64,000 nt of DNA from Echinicola rosea (GTDB lineage: Bacteria; Bacteroidota; Bacteroidia; Cytophagales; Cyclobacteriaceae): assembly GCF_005281475.1 (NCBI RefSeq), contig NZ_CP040106.1, positions 1,943,501 to 2,007,500 of the forward strand. Reading direction: 5' to 3'. A program made the translations under genes and the position numbers. Below, piece after piece: positions 47,130-55,149 of this stretch; position 1 is the stretch's first letter, and every line of letters starts with the position of its first letter. The notes under the pieces are model-generated. The model had not been told where the DNA came from. It did no database searches and was given only the letters and a program-made list of their open reading frames with translations.

Positions 47130-47158
47130 CACCTCAATTTTGATAAAAAGTTCTTAGT

Positions 47159-47470
47159 ATGTACGCAATAGTTAACATAGCTGGAAAGCAGTTCAAAGTA
47201 ACTAAAGATCAATATGTCTATGCACCAAAGATGCAAGGCGATATTGACGCTTCCGTTGAGTTCGATGAGGTATTGTTGGCAGATGACAACGGTACGGTAT
47301 CGGTAGGTGCCCCAGTATTGGCAGGTGCCAAGGTGACAGGAAAAATTCTTGATCACGTAAAAGGTGACAAAGTAATCGTCTTCAAAAAGAAAAGAAGAAA
47401 AGGTTACAAAAAGAAAAACGGTCACAGACAAGAGTTTACTAAATTACTTATTGAAAACATTACACTATAA
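47159..47470 (+). CDS. rplU: 50S ribosomal protein L21
   Basis: The 103-residue protein has the L21 start MYAIVNIAGKQFKVTKDQYVYAPKM-type core and the basic tail KKKRRKGYKKKNGHRQEFTKLLI. It binds 23S rRNA domain I. It is followed 32 bp later by rpmA, the usual pairing. Confidence 0.98.
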   Translation: MYAIVNIAGKQFKVTKDQYVYAPKMQGDIDASVEFDEVLLADDNGTVSVGAPVLAGAKVTGKILDHVKGDKVIVFKKKRRKGYKKKNGHRQEFTKLLIENITL

Positions 47471-47502
47471 GTTTTATCTTATAGCCTAAAACATTAAACA
47501 TT

Positions 47503-47763
47503 ATGGCTCACAAGAAAGGTGTCGGTAGTTCTAAAAACGGTAGAGAATCCCACAGTAAACGACTTGGTGTAAAAAAGTTTGGTGGTGAATCTGTAATTGC
47601 CGGTAACATTATCGTAAGACAAAGAGGAACCAAGCATCACGCAGGATTGAACGTTAAAGTTGGCAAAGACCATACATTGTTCGCTGTAACTGATGGGAAA
47701 GTAGAATTTAAGAAAAAGCATGACGGTAGATCTTACGTAAGTGTAGTACCTGCTGAAGCATAA
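47503..47763 (+). CDS. rpmA: 50S ribosomal protein L27
   Basis: The 86-residue protein starts [20 protein letters not shown] and contains [15 protein letters not shown] and the C-terminal [18 protein letters not shown]. The N terminus is the direct form, without the cleaved extension found in Firmicutes. It reaches the peptidyl-transferase centre. The operon ends with a strong terminator. Confidence 0.98.
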   Translation: MAHKKGVGSSKNGRESHSKRLGVKKFGGESVIAGNIIVRQRGTKHHAGLNVKVGKDHTLFAVTDGKVEFKKKHDGRSYVSVVPAEA

Positions 47764-47788
47764 GATTTTGTATCAAGTATGATTTTAG

Positions 47789-47825
47789 AAAAAAGCTGCC
47801 TTTAGAGAAGGGCAGCTTTTTTTTA
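47789..47825 (+). terminator. Intrinsic terminator of rplU-rpmA
   Basis: A 12-bp stem (47789-47800 with 47811-47822), 10-nt loop and a run of T residues. The remaining stretch up to 48016 shows no gene. Confidence 0.9.
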
Positions 47826-48016
47826 TTTAGTTAAATTATTTCCCTATTACGAAAGGAATGTTTGTGTTTGTTGTTCTGTTTTTTGAATCCATTAAAATGA
47901 TTTTTATGTTCTAATCGTGTGGATGACCGGTTAATTGGTGTGTTTTACCTGTAGTTGGTCTTTTTTATTTTGTGTAAGAATGGACTATATTATTCTTTGT
48001 TTAACACAAACCATGA

Positions 48017-49180
48017 ATGAAGACGATTTTTCCAGCTGCTATAATCAATCAAACCACTGAGTATTATCAGAGTAAAATATCAGTTAGGTCAAAGGTCATA
48101 TACCTAAGCGTATTGGCAGTTTTGACAGGGGTATTGGCGAGCCTTCCATTTATTTATGTGGATGTGTCGGTCAGTGCCAGAGGGCGATTCCAGACATCAT
48201 TTGGACGGAATGAAATCCATGCACCTGTTTCAGGGCGGGTTTCTTCGATTGAGATAGTCGAGAATGAATCTGTCGAAAAGGGGCAAGTTTTGGCAGAGAT
48301 CAAATCCGATCAGGTGGACTTGGAGATTGATGGAGTGGACAGCCGAAAGGCCTTGGTCCAGAATTTCATTAGTGATTTAAGGAAAATGATGAAGCTTAGT
48401 CCGAATCGCATAGATGAATTTGTGGGGAGGACATTGACCACGAAGTATTATCAGGCTGCTTTTTTTGAGTACGTGTCTGGAGTGCAGCAGCTTCAGACGG
48501 TATTGGAGAAGGAAAAGCGAGACCTCAAGCGTGCCAAGGTGCTTTTTGACAGTAAGGCCATTTCAGCCGTGGAGTATGATGAGTACCGGTCAAAGTTCGA
48601 GCAATCGCTGGCCAATCTGGATATTTATCACAGTAAGAAAATTTCATCTTGGGAGCAGGAGCTGCGGGACTATCAAAATGAGTGGGATGAACTCTCCAAT
48701 AACAAAAAGCGGCTGCGTGACCGACTGCACCAGTACAAAATCATGGCAGGGGTGTCCGGGACGATTATCAATTTTGAAAATATTAAGACGGGTGACTTTG
48801 TCTTTGCCAACCAAAAGATCGCGGAGATATCTCCGGACAGCACGCTGAAGGCGGTGGCTTTTTTGGATCCTGCTGATATTGCCTTTGTCCAGCCAGGACA
48901 GCCCGTAAACCTGCAAGTGGACGCCTATAACTATAACCAATGGGGCCTGCTTAAAGGAACGGTGGAGGAGATTTCGAAGGACATTAATATGATCAGTGAA
49001 AACCAAGTGGCCTTTCGAGTGGTCTGTAATCTGGAGCAAGAGGCGCTCTTTCTTAAAAATGGCGTCAAAGGAGATGTGAAAAGAGGGATGACTTTTAACG
49101 GCCGCTTCCTTGTGGCAAGGCGTTCATTGTATCAATTATTGTATGACAAAGTGGATAACTGGCTTAACCCTGCTATGTAA
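48017..49180 (+). CDS. HlyD-family secretion adaptor (membrane fusion protein)
   Basis: The 387-residue protein has one transmembrane helix near the N terminus (about residues 26-48, VIYLSVLAVLTGVLASLPFIY). A biotinyl-lipoyl domain follows (IHAPVSGRVSSIEIVENESVEKGQVLAEI), then a long coiled-coil hairpin (about 100-250) and the second half-lipoyl motif MAGVSGTIINFENIKTGDFV. Such adaptors bridge an inner-membrane exporter to the outer membrane. The C39-peptidase ABC transporter gene starts 21 bp downstream, so the two should form one peptide-export complex. Confidence 0.9.
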   Translation: MKTIFPAAIINQTTEYYQSKISVRSKVIYLSVLAVLTGVLASLPFIYVDVSVSARGRFQTSFGRNEIHAPVSGRVSSIEIVENESVEKGQVLAEIKSDQVDLEIDGVDSRKALVQNFISDLRKMMKLSPNRIDEFVGRTLTTKYYQAAFFEYVSGVQQLQTVLEKEKRDLKRAKVLFDSKAISAVEYDEYRSKFEQSLANLDIYHSKKISSWEQELRDYQNEWDELSNNKKRLRDRLHQYKIMAGVSGTIINFENIKTGDFVFANQKIAEISPDSTLKAVAFLDPADIAFVQPGQPVNLQVDAYNYNQWGLLKGTVEEISKDINMISENQVAFRVVCNLEQEALFLKNGVKGDVKRGMTFNGRFLVARRSLYQLLYDKVDNWLNPAM

Positions 49181-49201
49181 AACGACTGAGAAGGTATATT
49201 C

Positions 49202-51355
49202 ATGAGCATAAAAATCAAACAACGGGATATTACGGATTGTGGAGCGGCATGTTTGGCATCGATCGCCAGTAATTATAAGCTGAAGATACCGATATCCAAA
49301 ATCCGTCAATTGGCCTCTACCGACCAAAAAGGCACCAATGTGCTTGGGCTGATAGAGGCTGCTGGGAAACTGGGCTTCTCGACCAAAGGTGTTCGGGGGA
49401 GTTTCGAGAGCCTTTACCAGGTGCCCAAGCCTGCGATTGCCCATGTGGTGCTGAATAAGACGCTCCATCATTTTATGGTGATCTATAAAGTGACCAAGCG
49501 CTATGTAAAGGTGATGGATCCTGCTGAGGGAAGAATGAAGAAGTTTACCCATCAGGAGTTTAAGGAGATTTGGTCCGGGGTGTTGGTGCTATTGATGCCC
49601 AATGAGGAATTTAAGGCCATGAACGAGACGGTTTCCGTGGCGAAGCGGTTTTGGTATTTGATCAGTCCGCATAAAAGTGTGATGCTTCAAGCGGTGTTTG
49701 GTGCAGGGATTTACACCGTGCTAGGCCTGTCCACTTCCCTATATGTGCAAAAAATTATCGACAATGTCTTCATAAGCCGTAATACCAACTTGTTGAACCT
49801 GATGAGCGTGGTGATGATCTTGCTGCTGCTTTTTCAGATTTTTATAGGGGTATATAAGTCGGTATTTGTGATCAAGACGGGACAAAAGATCGATGCACGC
49901 TTGATTTTGGGCTATTACAAGCATTTGCTGTCTTTACCACAGCGTTTTTTTGATACCATGAGAGTGGGAGAGATCATTTCAAGGATCAATGATGCCGTAA
50001 AGATTAGGGCCTTTATCAATGATGTGTCCATCGGTTTGGTAGTTAACGTTTTTATCGTGTTTTTTTCTTTTGCGCTGATGTTTACCTTTTATTGGAAACT
50101 GGCCTTGATCATGTTGATGATTGTCCCGCTTTACCTGGTGGTCTATCTCGTGACCAACCAACTTAACAGGCGGGTGGAGCGGAAGCTGATGGAGAACACC
50201 GCTGAGCTGGAGTCGCAGCTGGTGGAGTCCATTCATTCGGTAGGGACCATCAAGCAGTTTGGCGCTGAGGACTATGCCAATATCAAGACAGAAGGTAAGT
50301 TTATCAATATGCTCGGTTCTATCTACCAATCAGGATTGAACAATGTGTTTTCCAGTAATTCCTCTGAATTCATATCCCGTCTGTTTACGATTCTTTTATT
50401 GTGGATAGGGGCGGGTTATGTGCTGGAAAATGAGATTACGCCAGGAGAGCTGCTGTCTTTTTATGCTTTGATAGGATATTTGACAGGGCCTTTGGTAGGA
50501 ATAATCGGGATGAACAAAACGATGCAGAATGCTGTGATCGCAGCAGATCGCCTATTTGAGATAATGGACCTGGAAGTGGAGGAGAAAAAAGAAAAATTTG
50601 AGGTCCAAAGCGATGCCATTGGCGACATTACCTTTCATAATGTCGTTTTTAGGTATGGCTCTAGGGCCAGGGTGTTTGATGGCCTTAATCTTACTTTTCC
50701 AAAAGGAAAAGTTACAGGAGTGGTGGGAGAGAGTGGGTCCGGAAAATCCACATTGGCAGCACTTCTCCAGCATTTGTATCCTTTAGAATCTGGACAGATC
50801 AAAATTGGTATCCACGATGTTTCGTATATTGAGCACAGGTGCTTGCGGCGGTTAGTAGGGGTGGTGCCCCAGCAAGTCGATCTATTTGCGGGTAATCTGA
50901 TCGATAATATCGCATTGGGAGATCATCAGCCAGATATCCAGAAAATCGTGGGAATTTGCCATGAATTGGGAATGATGGATTTTATAGAAGGGCTGCCCAA
51001 TGGCTTTGCTACCTTTCTGGGGCAGAATGGAGCCTCCCTTTCCGGTGGGCAAAAGCAACGAGTAGCCATTGCCCGGGCCTTGTACCGCGATCCAGAGATT
51101 ATCGTGATGGATGAAGCAAATGCTTCCCTGGATCCAAAATCCGAGGAATACGTTCAAAGGGTGGTCAGAACTTTGGTTAAAAAAGGAAAGACTGTTATTT
51201 TTATTACCCATAGATTGGCAACAGTAAGGGGTTTTGATCGGATTGTCGTATTGGATAAAGGTGTGCCGGTCGAACAAGGGGATCATCATTATTTACTTGC
51301 TCAGGAAGGAGTTTATTATCAAATGCTTCAAAAGCAGACTTTTGTATTGGATTAA
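49202..51355 (+). CDS. Peptidase-containing ABC exporter (C39 double-glycine peptidase, bacteriocin type)
   Basis: The 717-residue protein has an N-terminal C39 domain with Gln7 and catalytic Cys13 (QRDITDCGAACLASIAS), the His in HHFMVIY and the Asp in KVMDPAEG, so the peptidase looks active. Six transmembrane helices follow (about 155-440), then the ATPase domain with GESGSGKST, LSGGQKQR, IIVMDEANASLD and FITHRLAT. PCAT transporters remove double-glycine leaders from peptides and export them. The partner genes are the HlyD protein upstream and a small HTH protein with a GG motif 13 bp downstream. Confidence 0.95.
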   Translation: MSIKIKQRDITDCGAACLASIASNYKLKIPISKIRQLASTDQKGTNVLGLIEAAGKLGFSTKGVRGSFESLYQVPKPAIAHVVLNKTLHHFMVIYKVTKRYVKVMDPAEGRMKKFTHQEFKEIWSGVLVLLMPNEEFKAMNETVSVAKRFWYLISPHKSVMLQAVFGAGIYTVLGLSTSLYVQKIIDNVFISRNTNLLNLMSVVMILLLLFQIFIGVYKSVFVIKTGQKIDARLILGYYKHLLSLPQRFFDTMRVGEIISRINDAVKIRAFINDVSIGLVVNVFIVFFSFALMFTFYWKLALIMLMIVPLYLVVYLVTNQLNRRVERKLMENTAELESQLVESIHSVGTIKQFGAEDYANIKTEGKFINMLGSIYQSGLNNVFSSNSSEFISRLFTILLLWIGAGYVLENEITPGELLSFYALIGYLTGPLVGIIGMNKTMQNAVIAADRLFEIMDLEVEEKKEKFEVQSDAIGDITFHNVVFRYGSRARVFDGLNLTFPKGKVTGVVGESGSGKSTLAALLQHLYPLESGQIKIGIHDVSYIEHRCLRRLVGVVPQQVDLFAGNLIDNIALGDHQPDIQKIVGICHELGMMDFIEGLPNGFATFLGQNGASLSGGQKQRVAIARALYRDPEIIVMDEANASLDPKSEEYVQRVVRTLVKKGKTVIFITHRLATVRGFDRIVVLDKGVPVEQGDHHYLLAQEGVYYQMLQKQTFVLD

Positions 51356-51368
51356 TGACTTAGGACTT

Positions 51369-51701
51369 ATGAACTTTATCAAACATATAGAGCGCCTCCA
51401 GCTCATCAATAAGTTGGTGAGAGAAGAAAAAACAGGTTCGCCAGAAGAATTATCTGCCCGTTTGGGGATTAGTAGAAGGCAGCTGTATAATCATTTGGAG
51501 AGCCTTAAGGATATGGGGCTGGAAGTTGCTTTTTCGAGGAGAATCAACAGCTTCCATTATGTGGACGAAAAGCATCTGGAGATGACCTTTACCCTAAAAG
51601 TAATCGGCCCAGAAGAGACAGAAAACATCTATGGAGGGACGTATATTCCAATTATTCCAGAGTGGCTGCCACAATGGAAATGGCTCAATGAAGCGGTTTA
51701 G
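51369..51701 (+). CDS. Small HTH protein with C-terminal double-glycine leader-like motif
   Basis: From the ATG at 51369 the protein has 110 residues; an in-frame upstream extension overlaps the transporter gene and is not needed. Residues 8-55 form a helix-turn-helix of the HTH_11 type (SPEELSARLGISRRQLYNHLESLKDMG). Residues 78-90 read VIGPEETENIYGG. This matches the C39 leader pattern, with Ile at -4, Glu at -8, a hydrophobic residue at -12 and Gly-Gly at -2/-1. The 20 residues after GG are TYIPIIPEWLPQWKWLNEAV, rich in Pro and Trp. It could be a transcription factor of this export locus, a cargo carrier whose tail is released, or both. The HTH is clear; the cleavage is inference. Confidence 0.8.
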   Translation: MNFIKHIERLQLINKLVREEKTGSPEELSARLGISRRQLYNHLESLKDMGLEVAFSRRINSFHYVDEKHLEMTFTLKVIGPEETENIYGGTYIPIIPEWLPQWKWLNEAV

Positions 51702-51880
51702 CGTCTTTTTGGTTTAGATTTTTTGAAAATAAGTGACTGATTTTTGTGGATAAATTCACCATTTTAAGACTTTTCACCTCATTTTATCCCTGTTTTTTTT
51801 GTTGATTATCAGGTGGATGGATAAAAAATACACTCTGTGCAAGTTTTGTGCACGCACTGAGGGTACCTTTATCATAACGA

Positions 51881-51929
51881 AAACGTAAAAAAAGGGAGTA
51901 GGAAGATGCTGACAATGAGGTTTACGTTT
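51881..51929. repeat. 9-bp inverted repeat
   Basis: AAACGTAAA (51881-51889) and TTTACGTTT (51921-51929) form a perfect 9-bp stem around 31 nt. A second small palindrome, TGACCAC-TAG-GTGGTCA, is at 52028-52044. Confidence 0.55.
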
Positions 51930-52149
51930 ATTAGCCTGAGGATACGTCTCGGTTTGAATAGGAGGTGATTTTGAATAAAAAGAAACTACTAATAAAGGAT
52001 TAGTTATGTATGGACGAGCTTCAGCTTTGACCACTAGGTGGTCATCATGTTGGTCAGACTACATCTTTTAATGCAATAAATAGGAGGAAACTCTTGGCAC
52101 CAATATTGAGGTGTGTTTTCATGCATAGATTAAAGACAATATTTTTTTA

Positions 52150-52229
52150 TTACTATGTTGGTGATTTTTTAGTTCTCGTGTTGATTAACGTCAGAAGGGA
52201 TACATGTGTGGTGTATCCCTTTCTTTTTA
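52150..52229 (+). ncRNA. Segment A: candidate small transcript end with intrinsic terminator
   Basis: A 13-nt block TTACTATGTTGGT (52150-52162) is followed, 32 nt later, by a 10-bp hairpin AAGGGATACA / TGTATCCCTT (52195-52204, 52212-52221) and TCTTTTT. The same block and layout recur in segment B. The terminator implies a plus-strand transcript that is not explained by any gene, since the preceding HTH gene ends 494 bp earlier. Confidence 0.5.
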
Positions 52230-52488
52230 CAATTATTTGGATCAATAAACGCCACCAAGGGATCAAGCCATATTTCTAGGGGGACGAATATTGAAATGGT
52301 CTCATTCAGGAAAATTTCAGGTCATTAAAATCATGGCGTTACTCTATCCGCACGAATGGGTTTTAGCGGGAATTTATGGGGAATAGGGAGGGAAATGCGG
52401 CTAAAACCGAAAACGTAGGATGGGCAATTTACCATGGGTAGTTATTTTTCTAGCTAAATTCCTAGGTGGTTTTCATCTCTTTACCGTT

Positions 52489-52520
52489 GTTACTTTTTTG
52501 CTTCAGGTCAAAAAAGTAAC
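52489..52520. repeat. Perfect 12-bp stem-loop, repeat-family like
   Basis: GTTACTTTTTTG (52489-52500) and CAAAAAAGTAAC (52509-52520) with an 8-nt loop. This type of sequence is often found in dispersed repeats of Bacteroidetes, as far as I recall; the 110-codon frame across it (52420-52752) is probably a repeat artefact. Confidence 0.55.
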
Positions 52521-52784
52521 CCAAAAACCCCACCGCTACGCCACGGCGCACAGGTGTGCATCTATTGGCCTAAAATTAAAGCCTGCCCTCATGCATGCAA
52601 ACTCCTTCTTTTTTGCATTCAACATTCTTTTTGGTCAGCATTTCGTCAAACAAGCCTGCCTTATTGCCTACCCGCTTTTTAATTTCTTAACGCCCTATAC
52701 CTGCAAGACGGATTCAGTTAATAAGTCCCATAAATGTATCGCTTCCTTTTGACGGTCCTTGGTATGCCTGTTTTCCAGCCATCG

Positions 52785-52877
52785 GGTGGAAATTAAAATG
52801 GGTGACGGATCCCCATCGCAGGGTAAATCCATGTCCCATTTTAATGGGCAGACCACCGGCCTAGATTTTTTTCCACC
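52785..52877. repeat. Nested inverted repeats
   Basis: Outer arms GGTGGAA / TTCCACC (52785-52791, 52871-52877) enclose inner arms ATTAAAATGGG / CCCATTTTAAT (52792-52802, 52835-52845). All are perfect matches, giving a rod-like structure with a 32-nt loop. Confidence 0.6.
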
Positions 52878-53168
52878 AAAATGGCCAAAGCCATACAGAT
52901 AAAGTCAAATAGAAAAGAAACTCCTAGCAGGTGAAAACAGGGATATAACCTTAACTAAACGGCATTGAATGCGGTTTCAATACAGGTCCATCATGCACTT
53001 GGGACTTTTGGGGATTCGAGGCATTTTCATGTTTCAGTGGTTTTGCCATTTTGTAAACTGGTAGTCCCTTACTTTTCCGCTTGATCTGGTATTTGTGGAT
53101 CGAGCAATATTTTTTCAGTTTTTTCTCGGAATATGATAATTGTCATAAATTAGGTCTTTTGGTCTATT

Positions 53169-53365
53169 TATATTTGTGCCATTAACGTACTCAATACCTC
53201 TTGGTGAACGGGGTGTTGATACTGATTTTTTAAAGACGAATTGGTCAGGAGTGTGTTGAACAATAATGGATTTTTGATATTTTACTATGTTGGTTATTTT
53301 TCTTAATATTCCTGTGCTAATTTTAATTGGAAGGGTGGGGTGACTTGCATCCCACCTTTCTTTTT
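53169..53365 (+). ncRNA. Segment B: candidate small transcript with promoter and terminator
   Basis: A TATATTTG -7 element (53169-53176) is followed about 105 bp later by TTACTATGTTGGT (53282-53294). Another 36 nt on lies a 9-bp hairpin AAGGGTGGG / CCCACCTTT (53331-53339, 53351-53359) and TTTTT (53361-53365). Order, spacing and the 13-nt block match segment A, so the two are probably duplicates. Short frames inside exist, but none is shared by A and B. Confidence 0.5.
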
Positions 53366-53791
53366 GAATACTTCCGTCTTTCTTGCCAGATTCCTTAAAA
53401 TATTTAATGGTCATTTTTTACTTTTTTGAGATCAAAAGCACTTTTTATTGGTGACTTAATTCCTGTTTTGCATGGGGTGTATGTATTTAAGTAACCAATA
53501 ATTTGCTAGTTTATCTTATTAAAAATACATTTATAGCGGTCTTGTCGAATTGAGTGGCATTTATGGCCGCAGTACTCAATGTTGATAAGAGGATGTCGTT
53601 TAGGTTGGTTTTCCGGTTTGGTATAAAGATGCGATTACCAGAATGATGAGAATATTCATGTAGGGATTGTGGTTTTGTAAGAATGGAAATCAATATACAA
53701 GCTAGGATGATAAGACGATTTTTAAACTGATATTATAAAACGAAACAACTATTTAAGATTTAAAAAGCCCACAATATATAAATACCCAAGT

Positions 53792-55123
53792 ATGAGAAAA
53801 ATTTGTTTTTTAATGATGACAATAACCAGCATGTTGGTTGTTCCGGTCATTGCCCAAAATGAAATTGAGTTTCATGAATTTGACCTGGAAAATGGTTTGC
53901 ATGTGATCATGCACAAAGACAACACCACGCCCATAGTGGTGACTTCTGTTCTGTATCATGTAGGTTCTAAGAATGAAGATCCGGAAAGAACGGGGTTTGC
54001 ACATTTTTTTGAGCACCTGTTATTTGAGGGGAGTGAAAACATCGGTAGAGGGGAATACATGAAGAAAATCCAATCGGAGGGAGGAACACTGAACGCCTTT
54101 ACAAGTAATGACATCACGTATTACTATGAGACGCTTCCATCCAACAAGTTGGAATTGGCGCTATACATGGAAAGTGAGCGTATGCTCCATGCTAAAATAG
54201 ACCAAGTGGGTGTGGATACGCAGCGGGAAGTGGTGAAGGAAGAAAAAAGACAGCGGTATGATAATCAGCCTTATGGGACCATTCTTCCGGAGACGCTTAA
54301 GCGAGCTTATGCCAAACATCCTTACCAATGGGCGCCTATCGGTTCTTTGGATCACTTGAATGCGGCGACACTGGAGGAGTTTATGGACTTCTATAACCAG
54401 TTTTATGTACCCAACAATGCCACATTGACCATTGCCGGAGATATCGATTATGACCAGACGAAAGCATGGGTGGAGAAATATTTTTCTGAAATTCCCAAGG
54501 GTGAAAAAGATATCTACCGTCCAAATATCACAGAACCTGCCAAGACAGAAGAGACCAGGGACATCATCTATGACAATATCCAGATCCCTGCTGTGATCCA
54601 GGCGTATAATTTGCCACCAAAAAAGGATCCTGATTCTTATGCGATGGACATGCTGTCCACTTACCTGACTGGTGGAAACTCGTCATTGATGACGAAAGAA
54701 TTGGTGGATAAGCAGCAGAAGGCCTTGGCTGTGGCGGCTATTCCGCTTGACCTGGAAGATGGAGGGATCTTCATCATGTATGGCATTACCAATATGGGAG
54801 TTCAGGCAGAAGAGTTAGAGACCGAGATTGATAAATTGATCAAGCAGGTACAGGAAGAAGGAGTTTCGGAGAGGGACTTTGAGAAGCTGCAAAACATTAT
54901 TGAAAATGACGTGGTGAGCAGCAACAGTACCTTATCGGGAATCGCGCAAAGCCTGTCACAATCTTATGTGTTTTTTGGAGAGACGGGACATATTAACGAG
55001 GTGTTGGAAAAATACCGAGCGGTATCCCGTGAGGATTTGAAGCGTGTGGCCAATAAGTACCTCACCCTTGACGGAAGGGTAGTGTTGTATTACTTGCCAA
55101 AATCAACACAACCTCAAGATTGA
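53792..55123 (+). CDS. M16 family zinc metallopeptidase, catalytic subunit
   Basis: The 443-residue protein starts with a signal peptide (MRKICFLMMTITSMLVVPVIAQ), then the M16 zinc site in FAHFFEHLLFEG (HxxEH) with the distal glutamate in the following helix region (QREVVKEEKRQ). A second M16 domain follows. Such proteins are periplasmic or envelope peptidases. The next gene encodes an M16-like protein without the HxxEH motif, and the pair is expected to form a heterodimer, as in mitochondrial processing peptidase and bacterial M16B pairs. Confidence 0.92.
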   Translation: MRKICFLMMTITSMLVVPVIAQNEIEFHEFDLENGLHVIMHKDNTTPIVVTSVLYHVGSKNEDPERTGFAHFFEHLLFEGSENIGRGEYMKKIQSEGGTLNAFTSNDITYYYETLPSNKLELALYMESERMLHAKIDQVGVDTQREVVKEEKRQRYDNQPYGTILPETLKRAYAKHPYQWAPIGSLDHLNAATLEEFMDFYNQFYVPNNATLTIAGDIDYDQTKAWVEKYFSEIPKGEKDIYRPNITEPAKTEETRDIIYDNIQIPAVIQAYNLPPKKDPDSYAMDMLSTYLTGGNSSLMTKELVDKQQKALAVAAIPLDLEDGGIFIMYGITNMGVQAEELETEIDKLIKQVQEEGVSERDFEKLQNIIENDVVSSNSTLSGIAQSLSQSYVFFGETGHINEVLEKYRAVSREDLKRVANKYLTLDGRVVLYYLPKSTQPQD

Positions 55124-55149
55124 TTTTTAATATGAACGTGGACAAACTT

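Larger units (their letters stand above)
46010..47158. other. Long AT-rich intergenic region between nrdB and rplU
   Basis: About 1.15 kb separate these divergent genes. I see no coding frame with protein-like composition; a 61-codon minus frame at 46517-46702 is probably spurious. The region holds two TTGAC-N5-GTCAA sites, three consecutive palindromes at 46801-46850, four CACAGA copies in both orientations between about 46885 and 46960, and the rplU promoter. Confidence 0.55.
51702..53791. other. 2.1-kb region without a convincing gene, rich in inverted repeats
   Basis: No frame here looks like a protein of a known family. The 86-codon minus frame at 51774-52034, the plus frames at 52094-52279 and 52420-52752, the 99-codon minus frame at 53115-53414 and the 60-codon minus frame at 53511-53693 all cross palindromes or have unusual composition. 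Visible instead are several perfect stems, two terminators that end related segments, a probable TATATTTG -7 element at 53169-53176, and two strong AGGAGG sequences (about 51959 and 52082), which are rare in this genome. Confidence 0.55.

Noticed and set aside
51745..51753. TGTGGATAA, a perfect DnaA-box sequence, in the region after the HTH gene
   Set aside because: Only one box is present, with no cluster, no dnaA gene and no AT-rich unwinding element arranged around it, so it does not support a replication origin.
52094..52279. 61-codon plus-strand frame after AGGAGG with a TTG start
   Set aside because: The terminator hairpin of segment A lies inside the frame, and segment B has no matching frame.
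52420..52752. 110-codon plus-strand frame
   Set aside because: It crosses a perfect 12-bp stem-loop and has a composition typical of non-coding repeat sequence.
53115..53414. 99-codon minus-strand frame
   Set aside because: It is antisense to the promoter, shared block and terminator of segment B, and matches no family I know.
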